This document shows, piece after piece, positions 1 to 6,773 of a stretch of DNA of 19,470 nt (the stretch's first letter is position 1; every line of letters starts with the position of its first letter). The notes under the pieces were generated by a model, which was given only the letters and a program-made list of their open reading frames with translations, had not been told where the DNA came from and ran no database searches. Source of the stretch: Deltaproteobacteria bacterium (lineage in GTDB: Bacteria > Desulfobacterota > Dissulfuribacteria > Dissulfuribacterales > S140-46); the NCBI GenBank assembly GCA_015491585.1, contig WFVQ01000071.1:1-19470 (forward strand), in the 5' to 3' direction. The position numbers and the translations under genes were made by a program.

Positions 1-1254
1 ATCCTATGCCAGTTCCATGTGAGAGAGGCCGATCCAACGGCCAATCTCTCCAGGGCCGAAGAGATGATTGCAGCCCACGCGGCCCCCGGCACCCTCTTCC
101 TGCTTCCAGAGCTCTGGACCACCGGTCCCTTGAATCCAGCCTCCAGGGCCGCAGCGGCAGAGACCCCGCGGATACTCCTCGCCCTGCAAGGGCTCTGCTC
201 GGCCACCGGCTCGCACGTCGTTGGGACCGTGCCCGTGGAGCATGAGGGCTCGCTCTACAACTCCACCCACTTTGCCTGGCCTGGCGGGGCCGAAGAGGTG
301 TACCGGAAGATCAATCTCTTCCCTCTCATGGGAGAGGAGAGGCTATTCCGTCCGGGCGTCTCTCCGGGGCACCGTCCCTTGCGGTTGAACGGCGGAGAGA
401 CGCTGTTGGGCTTCGCTACCTGCTATGACATCAGGTTTCCGGAGCTGGCCAGGCACCTGGCATGGCTCGGCATGGAGGTGCTTCTCCTCTCCGCCCTCTG
501 GCCCGCTGAACGGATTGAGCATCTCCTGGCCCTGGCAAAGGCCAGGGCCATCGAGAATCAATGTTTCGTGGCGGTGGCCAACGCCTGCGGAGAGACCGCC
601 GGCTATATGTTCGGAGGGAACTCTTCTGTCTTCGGGCCAGGAGGTGAAGAGGTCGCCAGGTGCGGCACGGACGAAGAGGTGGCCGTGGCCGAACTCGACC
701 TCGGCGTAGTGGCCAGGGCCAGGCGTAGATTCAACACAGCAACCCCTCCGGTGGGATGGAGCCGGAACCAGGGAGGCCGAGTCATGGAGCTGGCTGACCT
801 GCAGAGGGAGACGGAGCGGAGAAAAGCAGCCGGCCAGATCATGGTGTTCACAAACGGCTGTTTCGACCTGCTCCATCCCGGCCACGTGGCCTATCTGGAG
901 GAGGCAAGGGCCCACGGCCACTTCCTGGTGGTGGGCCTCAACAGCGACGCATCGGTCCGCCGCCTCAAGGGAGACGCAAGGCCCATCAACCCCGCCCAGG
1001 CCAGGGCCTCCGTGCTCATGGGCCTGGCTTCCGTGGATTATGTGACCATTTTCGACGACGACACGCCGCTCCGTCTAATAGAGGCCCTGAGGCCCGACGT
1101 CCTGGTCAAGGGGGCGGACTGGGCCGAGGAAGAGATAGCCGGGGCCAGGGAGGTCAAGTCATGGGGCGGCAAGGTGGTGAGGATACCGTTCACCCATCAG
1201 GTATCCACCACCACTACCATCCACAAGATCCTGAAATCCCATTCACGGGGCTGA
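1..1254 (+). CDS. Nitrilase-family amidohydrolase fused to RfaE2-type heptose-1-P adenylyltransferase (5' partial)
   Basis: The frame is open to the window edge and already reads nitrilase-like sequence (LCQFHVREADPTANL) before the first possible start (GTG at 19), so the true start lies upstream. Residues 1 to about 255 (counted from the edge) form a carbon-nitrogen hydrolase domain with the Glu-Lys-Cys triad visible: E37 in LLPELWTTG, K103 in YRKINLFPL and C141 in FATCYDIRFPEL. Such enzymes hydrolyse amides, for example as omega-amidases. From about residue 262 the protein becomes an RfaE2/HldE C-terminal-type nucleotidyltransferase, with FTNGCFDLLHPGH carrying the HxGH motif (H292, H295) and a late STTTTIHK motif. 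That family converts D-glycero-beta-D-manno-heptose 1-phosphate and ATP to ADP-heptose for LPS core. No stop codon separates the two halves, but an ATG at 784 with its own Shine-Dalgarno could also make the second domain alone (156 aa). Domain identities are firm; the natural amide substrate is unknown. Confidence 0.88.
   Translation: MLCQFHVREADPTANLSRAEEMIAAHAAPGTLFLLPELWTTGPLNPASRAAAAETPRILLALQGLCSATGSHVVGTVPVEHEGSLYNSTHFAWPGGAEEVYRKINLFPLMGEERLFRPGVSPGHRPLRLNGGETLLGFATCYDIRFPELARHLAWLGMEVLLLSALWPAERIEHLLALAKARAIENQCFVAVANACGETAGYMFGGNSSVFGPGGEEVARCGTDEEVAVAELDLGVVARARRRFNTATPPVGWSRNQGGRVMELADLQRETERRKAAGQIMVFTNGCFDLLHPGHVAYLEEARAHGHFLVVGLNSDASVRRLKGDARPINPAQARASVLMGLASVDYVTIFDDDTPLRLIEALRPDVLVKGADWAEEEIAGAREVKSWGGKVVRIPFTHQVSTTTTIHKILKSHSRG
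771..786 (+). promoter_or_regulatory. Internal Shine-Dalgarno and ATG for the RfaE2 domain
   Basis: GGGAGG at 771-776 sits 7 nt before an in-frame ATG at 784. Translation from there gives MELADLQRETERRKAAGQ followed by the VFTNGCFDLLHPGH core. This matches how stand-alone RfaE2 proteins begin, and the 156-aa length is close to the roughly 160 aa usual for them. It may be a true internal start, or a relic of two genes that became fused. Confidence 0.5.
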
Positions 1255-1312
1255 TCCCACTCCACCTCCCCCATCCTGGAGCGAACATCTGCCCTGAACA
1301 GCTCCCAGGCCG

Positions 1313-1329
1313 CTGGCATGTAGTTTGCT
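1313..1329 (+). promoter_or_regulatory. Sigma-54 (RpoN) -24/-12 promoter of the flagellar operon
   Basis: The sequence CTGGCATGTAGTTTGCT fits the RpoN consensus YTGGCACGRNNNTTGCW. Both invariant doublets are present, GG at 1315-1316 and GC at 1327-1328, with the obligatory spacing. The departures are T for C in the -24 element and T for R. Transcription would start near 1340, about 65 nt before fliL. Flagellar class II genes are RpoN-dependent in many polar flagellates, which agrees with the position. I could not identify an enhancer site for an NtrC-type activator. Confidence 0.75.
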
Positions 1330-1352
1330 AAGTTCTCCATCAGCATCGACTG

Positions 1353-1382
1353 CCCCGCCCGCCCGGCATGCCGCTGCGGGGG
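1353..1382 (+). other. GC-rich inverted repeat in the fliL leader
   Basis: CCCCGC at 1353-1358 can pair with GCGGGG at 1376-1381, and the enclosed CGGCATGCCG at 1364-1373 is a perfect 10-nt palindrome. It lies between the predicted sigma-54 start site and the fliL ribosome binding site. It could be a leader hairpin or a protein-binding site. No U-tract follows, so I do not call it a terminator. Confidence 0.3.
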
Positions 1383-1404
1383 GATGTCGCCAAAGGAGGG
1401 GACC

Positions 1405-1917
1405 ATGGCAGAGGAAAAAGAAAAGGAACAGGGACAGGAAGAAGAGAAGAAAAAGAAGCCGTTGCTGATGTTCATCATCATCGGCGTGGTGGTGCTCCTG
1501 GCTGCTGGAGGCGGGGCCTACTTCCTCCTCTTCTCGGGCCCGAGCGAGGAGAAAATCGCAAAGGAGGTGGCCCAGGAGCAGGCCCAGACAGATACGGTGG
1601 AGGCGGCCCCGAAGATCGGCGTGATGATGCAGCTACAGCCATTCGTGGTCAACCTCGCGGATCCCAAGGCGCGCCATTTCCTCAAGACCACGATCACCCT
1701 TGAGCTGCGCACCGACAAGGACAAAGAGAGGGCCGAGAAGCTGCTTCCCATGATCCGCAACGACATAATACTCCTGTTGAGCAGCCACACCGTCGAGGAC
1801 GTCATAACAATGGAGGGCAAGATCCGGCTCAGGGACGAAATCGTGGCCAGGATCAGCCGTATAATCGGGGAGAACAGGCTGATAAACGTCTATTTCTCCC
1901 AGTTCGTGGTGCAGTAG
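1405..1917 (+). CDS. fliL: Flagellar basal body-associated protein FliL
   Basis: FliL is a single-pass inner-membrane protein that surrounds the stator and supports torque and swarming. This 170-aa product has a short, very charged cytoplasmic tail (Glu/Lys-rich, residues 1-18), one membrane helix at about 20-42 (LLMFIIIGVVVLLAAGGGAY) and a periplasmic FliL domain. The domain starts at MQLQPFVVNLAD and ends with the typical NVYFSQFVVQ. The ATG at 1405 is preferred over the one at 1384 because AAGGAGG at 1393-1399 lies 5 nt before it. It is the first gene of the operon, directly after the sigma-54 promoter, and 14 nt before fliM. A second, divergent FliL-like domain occurs at the far end of the cluster (to 13333). 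Confidence 0.93.
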   Translation: MAEEKEKEQGQEEEKKKKPLLMFIIIGVVVLLAAGGGAYFLLFSGPSEEKIAKEVAQEQAQTDTVEAAPKIGVMMQLQPFVVNLADPKARHFLKTTITLELRTDKDKERAEKLLPMIRNDIILLLSSHTVEDVITMEGKIRLRDEIVARISRIIGENRLINVYFSQFVVQ

Positions 1918-1931
1918 AAGCAGGTGAGACC

Positions 1932-2927
1932 ATGAGCCAGGTCCTGACCCAGGAAGAGATAGACGCCCTGTTGGGTGGACTGAAGGACGACGGGGAGGCG
2001 CCTCCTCCAGAGGAGGCCGCCCCGGCCGTGGAGGAGGAGGACGGCGTCGTCCCCTACGACTTCGCCAATGCGGCCAAGCAGACCCATGTCAAATTTCCGG
2101 CATTTGATGTAATAAACGACCAGTTCAGCAGAGGGATGAGGACCACCCTCTCGTCCATACTCAGGATCATGGTGGACAGCACCGTGGTGCCCCTCGAGGT
2201 GATAACGTTCAAGGATTTTCTGAGACGGGTGCCGGTCCCCAGCAGTCTCCACGTCCTGAAGATGGATCCGCTCCGCGGCCACTCACTTATGATCATAGAT
2301 TCCCAGCTCGTCTTCTGCATCGTAGAGATATTCCTTGGATCGTCAAAATTCGGACAGGTAAGGATCGAAGGGCGGGAGTTCACATCCATCGAGAGGAGAC
2401 TCATCAGGCGTATAGTCGATTCCCTGCTCACTGACCTCGAAAGGGCGTGGAGGCCGGTCTATCCGGTCACCATCGAGTACGTGCGGGGAGAGATCAATCC
2501 ACAGTTCGCAAAGGTGGTACAGGACGACGACACGGTGATTATCACCAAGTATCAGCTTGATCTCGAAGAGATCAGCGGGATGATAACACTCTGCATACCG
2601 CTGAGCATGCTCCAGCCAATAAAGTCCAAGCTGGAAAAGTCGTTCCAGGGAGAGGACACCGAGGACCCTGCATGGAGGCAGCGGTTGCTCCACAACCTCA
2701 GGCTCATCCCCCTGGAGCTGAGGGTGGCCCTCGGGGAGGCCCAGATCACCGGCTCGGAACTGCTGGACCTCTCGGAAGGGGACATCATCCAGCTGGACAC
2801 CAATGTTGACGACATGCTCATAGGAGAGATCAACGGGCAGCCCAAGCTCGTGGGCTATCCCGGTCTCTACAAGGGCAACAGGGCCTTGAGGATAGAGAAC
2901 ATCATCAAGACCCCTGACGAAATCTGA
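1932..2927 (+). CDS. fliM: Flagellar motor switch protein FliM
   Basis: FliM is the middle component of the C-ring. It receives CheY-P and contacts FliG and FliN to set rotation direction. The 331-aa length is normal. The N-terminus MSQVLTQEEIDALLGG carries the conserved CheY-P-binding EIDALL helix (about residues 8-14), followed by a short acidic linker. The CheC-like middle domain runs from about residue 45, and the C-terminal SpoA domain ends with LYKGNRALRIENIIK. One oddity is that the GGxG loop expected in the middle domain, which touches FliG, reads LGSS at residues 135-138, just before KFGQVRIEGREFT. The gene lies between fliL and fliN, 14 nt from each. Confidence 0.95.
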   Translation: MSQVLTQEEIDALLGGLKDDGEAPPPEEAAPAVEEEDGVVPYDFANAAKQTHVKFPAFDVINDQFSRGMRTTLSSILRIMVDSTVVPLEVITFKDFLRRVPVPSSLHVLKMDPLRGHSLMIIDSQLVFCIVEIFLGSSKFGQVRIEGREFTSIERRLIRRIVDSLLTDLERAWRPVYPVTIEYVRGEINPQFAKVVQDDDTVIITKYQLDLEEISGMITLCIPLSMLQPIKSKLEKSFQGEDTEDPAWRQRLLHNLRLIPLELRVALGEAQITGSELLDLSEGDIIQLDTNVDDMLIGEINGQPKLVGYPGLYKGNRALRIENIIKTPDEI

Positions 2928-2941
2928 CAAGGAGAAGGGCC

Positions 2942-3526
2942 ATGTTGAGTCAAGACGAACTGGACAAGCTGCTTCAAGACAACGTTGAGGGCGAGGAGGG
3001 CGAATCCGCCCAGGCCGAGGAGCAGCCAGCCGAGGAGCAGCCCCAGGCCGAGGCCCAGGAAGGCGGCGGAGACGAGGATCTCGACTGGGAGGCCGCGTTC
3101 AAGGAGGCTGCGGAGGGCGGTGATCCGGCTGCGGCCAAGCAACTACAGGAGGGGACGGCCACGCCCGAACCCGAGGAAGAGGCGGTAGCGCCAGAGATCG
3201 ACGCCGCTGAACCCAACTTCAGCGACTTCGGCAAGGAGGCCCACGGTGCAGCCGAAGGTGCGGCAAAACCCGACCTCGACTTCATCCTGGACATCCCGCT
3301 CCAGGTCTCAGTAGAGCTGGGCAGGGCCAAGCTCCAGATCAGGGACCTGCTCCAGCTTGGCAGGGGTTCTGTGGTGGAACTCAACAAGATGGCAGGCGAA
3401 CCGGCCGAGATCTACGTGAACAACAAGCTCATGGCCAAAGGCGAGATAGTTGTAGTCAACGAGAAGTTCGGGGTGAGGCTGACCGAGATCATAAGCCCGG
3501 CCGACCGGGTGCGTTCCCTGGGCTAA
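2942..3526 (+). CDS. fliN: Flagellar motor switch protein FliN with extended N-terminus
   Basis: FliN forms the base of the C-ring with FliM and docks the FliH export ATPase complex. The last 80 or so residues (LDFILDIPLQVSVELGRAKL through SPADRVRSLG) are a canonical SpoA/FliN domain. At 194 aa the protein is longer than the 100-140 aa of a minimal FliN. The extra part is an Ala/Glu/Pro-rich, probably disordered linker (about residues 14-100). It is preceded by MLSQDELDKLLQDN, which resembles the CheY-P-binding helix of FliM. The SD AAGGAGAAGGG precedes the ATG. The start is secure because the N-terminal motif is conserved in related long FliN proteins. Confidence 0.93.
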   Translation: MLSQDELDKLLQDNVEGEEGESAQAEEQPAEEQPQAEAQEGGGDEDLDWEAAFKEAAEGGDPAAAKQLQEGTATPEPEEEAVAPEIDAAEPNFSDFGKEAHGAAEGAAKPDLDFILDIPLQVSVELGRAKLQIRDLLQLGRGSVVELNKMAGEPAEIYVNNKLMAKGEIVVVNEKFGVRLTEIISPADRVRSLG

Positions 3527-3535
3527 GGAGGGGTC

Positions 3536-3850
3536 ATGGAGACCACCGCCATAATAATCCGGATGATCGGGGTCCTGGCCATAATCCTGGGCCTGTTGGC
3601 CATAATGGCCTGGATGGCGAAACGGTGGGTTCCCAAGCTCAAAGGCGGGGAGAATGGAGTGATAGAGGTCCTCGTCACCCAGATGGTCGCACCCAAGCGC
3701 TATGTCTCAGTGGTCAGGGTGGGAAGAAAGAATCTGATCATAGGAATGGGAGAACATGAGATGACCCTCCTGGGCACCATCGGCCAGGAAGAGCTCCAAA
3801 TCGCCTCCAAGGGCATAGGGACAGACCGAGAGGTGGAAGGGGATGCATAG
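3536..3850 (+). CDS. fliO: Flagellar biosynthesis protein FliO
   Basis: FliO is a small membrane protein that stabilises FliP during assembly of the export gate. This 104-aa product has one N-terminal membrane helix (about residues 5-28, IIIRMIGVLAIILGLLAIMA) and a cytoplasmic domain with the family core VIEVLVTQMVAPKRYVSVVRVGRKNLIIG. Sequence conservation in FliO is weak, so the identity rests on this pattern together with its place between fliN and fliP. AAGGAGGGTC precedes the ATG. Its stop overlaps the first codons of fliP by 8 nt, which implies translational coupling. Confidence 0.88.
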   Translation: METTAIIIRMIGVLAIILGLLAIMAWMAKRWVPKLKGGENGVIEVLVTQMVAPKRYVSVVRVGRKNLIIGMGEHEMTLLGTIGQEELQIASKGIGTDREVEGDA

Positions 3851-4610
3851 AATGGGCAAGATGGCCTGGCTGTTGGCATTCCTGGCGGCCGCTACCGCGT
3901 GCGCAGCGGTATGGCCCGCCACTGCCCACGCCGTCTCCATTCCGAACGTCACCATCGGGCTTCAGGAGACCGAAGACCCCGGCAAGGTGGCCACGGCCCT
4001 CGAAATCCTCTTGGTGCTCACCATTATATCCATAGCACCTTCGATCCTCTTGATGATGACCTCGTTTACGCGGCTCATCGTTATATTCGGATTCCTGAGG
4101 CAGGCCATCGGCACCCAGCAGATGCCGCCGAACCAGATCCTCATCGGCCTGGCCCTGTTTCTCACCTTCTTCATCATGAGACCGGTGTGGATGGAGGCGA
4201 ACTCCAAGGCCATCCAGCCCTATCTCAATGAAGAGATCGGGTTCAAAGAGGCCCTGGACCGGGCGCAAAAACCGCTTCGGGCCTTCATGTTCAGGCAGAC
4301 CCGGGAGGCCGACCTCGCGCTGTTCTGCAACATGGCTGGTATAAAAGACCCCAAGGACCAGGACTCCATCTCCACAATGGTGCTGGTACCGGCGTACATG
4401 ATAAGCGAACTAAAGACCGCCTTCGAGATCGGCTTCATCCTCTATATCCCCTTCTTGATAATCGACATGGTGGTGGCGAGCATCCTGCTCTCAATGGGTA
4501 TGATGATGCTGCCCCCAATCCTCATATCCCTGCCCTTCAAACTCCTGCTGTTCGTGCTGGTGGACGGCTGGAATCTCGTGGTTGGGTCCCTGGTGAAGAG
4601 TTTCTTTTAG
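3843..4610 (+). CDS. fliP: Flagellar export gate protein FliP
   Basis: FliP is the core of the type III export gate, forming a pentamer in the FliP5Q4R1 channel. The 255-aa product has a cleavable-looking signal peptide (residues 1-30, ending ATAHA), as FliP usually does. The helical family core follows, including SPILLMMTSFTR-like APSILLMMTSFTRLIVIFGF and GTQQMPPNQILIGLALFLTF, then the C-terminal hairpin ending SLVKSFF. The start could be the ATG at 3843, overlapping fliO, or the ATG at 3852, three codons later. The purine-rich stretch just upstream gives the later start better spacing. Both leave the signal peptide intact. Confidence 0.95.
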   Translation: MHRMGKMAWLLAFLAAATACAAVWPATAHAVSIPNVTIGLQETEDPGKVATALEILLVLTIISIAPSILLMMTSFTRLIVIFGFLRQAIGTQQMPPNQILIGLALFLTFFIMRPVWMEANSKAIQPYLNEEIGFKEALDRAQKPLRAFMFRQTREADLALFCNMAGIKDPKDQDSISTMVLVPAYMISELKTAFEIGFILYIPFLIIDMVVASILLSMGMMMLPPILISLPFKLLLFVLVDGWNLVVGSLVKSFF

Positions 4611-4619
4611 GAGGCAGAC

Positions 4620-4889
4620 ATGACACAGCAGTTCGTGATAGGTCTTGCAAGGGAGGCGATAGAACTGACGCTCCTCATAAGCCTGCCCATGCTGGGGTTG
4701 GGCCTGCTGGTGGGACTAATCGTGAGCATATTCCAGGCGGTGACCCAGATCCAGGAGATGACCCTCACCTTCGTGCCCAAGATACTGGCGGTCATGCTCG
4801 GCCTTCTCATATCGTTCCCCTGGATGATGAACAAGATGCTGGACTTCACCAGGACACTTATAACCAACATCCCGTCCATGATCCACTGA
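4620..4889 (+). CDS. fliQ: Flagellar export gate protein FliQ
   Basis: FliQ contributes four helical hairpins to the outside of the export gate. The 89-aa length is exactly typical. Two membrane helices are visible, at about residues 13-38 and 50-72. The motif SIFQAVTQIQEMTLTFVPKI is diagnostic of the family. The SD AGGAGG at 4609-4614 overlaps the fliP stop codon, so the two genes are coupled. fliR follows after only 4 nt. Confidence 0.95.
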   Translation: MTQQFVIGLAREAIELTLLISLPMLGLGLLVGLIVSIFQAVTQIQEMTLTFVPKILAVMLGLLISFPWMMNKMLDFTRTLITNIPSMIH

Positions 4890-4893
4890 CACC

Positions 4894-5685
4894 ATGGATG
4901 CCCAGTTTCTGGCCTGGCTCTCCACACAGTTCAAGGTCTTCCTGCTGGTGTTGGTGCGGGTCGGGGTGATAGTGTTCCTGATGCCGGCGTTCGGGACCAG
5001 GGCCGCGCCAGCCCAAGTTAAGGCAGCGATCTGCCTGGTCCTGACCCTGATACTGGCCCCCATCACTGCATTCACCACAACCGACTTCCCAGAGGAGCCG
5101 ATCCAGTTTCTGATCACCCTCGTGGGCGAACTCTTTCTCGGCCTGACCCTGGCCCTGATCCTCCGCCTCATCTTCGGCGGGCTCCAGCTCGCCGGACAAA
5201 TGATAGGATTCCAGATGGGTTTCTCGGTGGCCAACGTGGTCGATCCCCAGACAGGCGCCCAGTCGGTGGTCATGGCCCAGTTCGCATATCTCATCGCCCT
5301 GCTCCTCTTCCTGGTCTCCAACGGCCACCACATGGTCCTGTACACCTTGTTCGAGAGCCTGAAGATCCTGCATCCCGGCGCGGTCGCGGTGAGCGAAGGG
5401 CTCTACAAGGTGGTTACCCACTTCACCAGGGAGATGTTCATACTATCGGTGAAGCTGCTGGCCCCTGTGATGGCCATTCTTCTCTTTTCCCAGGTGGCCC
5501 TGGGCATTCTCGCCAAGACCGTTCCACAGATGAACCTGCTGATCCTGAGCTTCGGCCTCAACATCGGGCTCGGCCTCTTCTTTCTGGGCCTGAGCATCCA
5601 GCTGTTCTGGCCGGTGATGACGAAATCGATTATGGAGGCCGCCAACCTTTTGCCATCAGTGTTGAGAATAATGGCAGGATATTGA
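4894..5685 (+). CDS. fliR: Flagellar export gate protein FliR
   Basis: FliR is the single-copy subunit that completes the helical FliPQR export channel. This 263-aa membrane protein has about six hydrophobic segments and family landmarks such as VRVGVIVFLMPAFGTRAAPA near the N-terminus and GFQMGFSVANVVDPQTGAQS in the middle. It starts 4 nt after fliQ with no clear Shine-Dalgarno, so translation probably depends on ribosomes coming from fliQ. flhB follows after 4 nt. Confidence 0.94.
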   Translation: MDAQFLAWLSTQFKVFLLVLVRVGVIVFLMPAFGTRAAPAQVKAAICLVLTLILAPITAFTTTDFPEEPIQFLITLVGELFLGLTLALILRLIFGGLQLAGQMIGFQMGFSVANVVDPQTGAQSVVMAQFAYLIALLLFLVSNGHHMVLYTLFESLKILHPGAVAVSEGLYKVVTHFTREMFILSVKLLAPVMAILLFSQVALGILAKTVPQMNLLILSFGLNIGLGLFFLGLSIQLFWPVMTKSIMEAANLLPSVLRIMAGY

Positions 5686-5689
5686 CACA

Positions 5690-6757
5690 ATGCCCGAAGA
5701 GAGCTTCCAGGAACGCACAGAAGAAGCCACCCCAAGACGAAGGGAAGAGGCGCGTAAAAAGGGGCAAGTCGCCAAGAGCCGCGAGCTCGCCTCCGTGGCC
5801 GTGCTCCTGTCCGGCATCCTGACCCTGTTCTGGGGATGCGGCTTCTTCTACCACCAGCTCTCCGCCATATTGAGATACTACTTCCAGCACGCCGCCTCCA
5901 TCCACGTCAACCCCACCAACATGCAGGGGATAGCCCTCCTGGCCTTGAGGCAGATGGCCGTGGTGATGGCGCCCCTCTTTGGGATCATGACCCTGGTGGC
6001 GATCCTGGCCAACTTCCTACAGGTAGGCCCCCTGCTCGCCCTGGAACAGATAAAGCCGCAATTCTCGCATATCAGCCCGCTTTCAGGCATAAAGAGGCTC
6101 TTCTCCCCCCAGGCATTGATGGAGCTGTTCAAGTCGCTCTTCAAGTTGGGAGTGGTCACATGGATTGCCTATGCCACGGTGAGGGGCGAGATGTACAGCC
6201 TTCTCCCGCTGCTCGACCAAGCTCCGGCTCAGATCCTCTCCTATATCGGGAAGGTGAGCTTCGAGATCTTCTTCCGCTCGGCCCTGGCCATGATCATACT
6301 GGCCATAATAGACTTCCTCTTCCAGCGGTGGCAGCACGAAAAAGAGCTGAAAATGACCAAGCAGGAGGTAAAGGAGGAGTACAAGCAGACAGAGGGAGAT
6401 CCGCAGGTCAAGGCAAGGATAAGGAGCCTCCAGAGGGAGGCCGCAAAGAAGCGCATGATGGCCGAGGTGCCAGAGGCCGACGTGGTCATAACAAACCCGA
6501 CCCACCTGGCAGTGGCCTTGAAATATGACGGGCTCACCATGGAGGCGCCGCAGGTGGTGGCCAAGGGTGCAGGCCTCGTCGCAGAGAAGATCAAGGAGAT
6601 CGCCAGGGAGCACGGCGTGCCCGTGATCGAGAACAAACCGCTGGCACAAAGTTTGTATAAATCTGTGGAGGTCGGACAGACCATACCAGAGACGCTCTAC
6701 AAGGCGGTGGCCGAGGTGCTCGCATTCGTCTACCGCCTGAAGGGCAAGGTGAAGTAG
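5690..6757 (+). CDS. flhB: Flagellar export switch protein FlhB
   Basis: FlhB switches the export apparatus from rod/hook to filament substrates by self-cleavage. The 355-aa protein begins with the usual EERTEEATPRRREEARKKGQ-like basic stretch (ESFQERTEEATPRRREEARK), then four membrane helices, a charged linker and the cytoplasmic domain. The autocleavage motif NPTH is intact at residues 269-272 within VVITNPTHLAVALKYD, the same numbering as in enterobacterial FlhB. Downstream PLAQSLYKSVEVGQTIPE is conserved. It lies between fliR and flhA and is expected to be functional. Confidence 0.96.
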   Translation: MPEESFQERTEEATPRRREEARKKGQVAKSRELASVAVLLSGILTLFWGCGFFYHQLSAILRYYFQHAASIHVNPTNMQGIALLALRQMAVVMAPLFGIMTLVAILANFLQVGPLLALEQIKPQFSHISPLSGIKRLFSPQALMELFKSLFKLGVVTWIAYATVRGEMYSLLPLLDQAPAQILSYIGKVSFEIFFRSALAMIILAIIDFLFQRWQHEKELKMTKQEVKEEYKQTEGDPQVKARIRSLQREAAKKRMMAEVPEADVVITNPTHLAVALKYDGLTMEAPQVVAKGAGLVAEKIKEIAREHGVPVIENKPLAQSLYKSVEVGQTIPETLYKAVAEVLAFVYRLKGKVK

Positions 6758-6773
6758 CGGACAGGAGGCGAAC

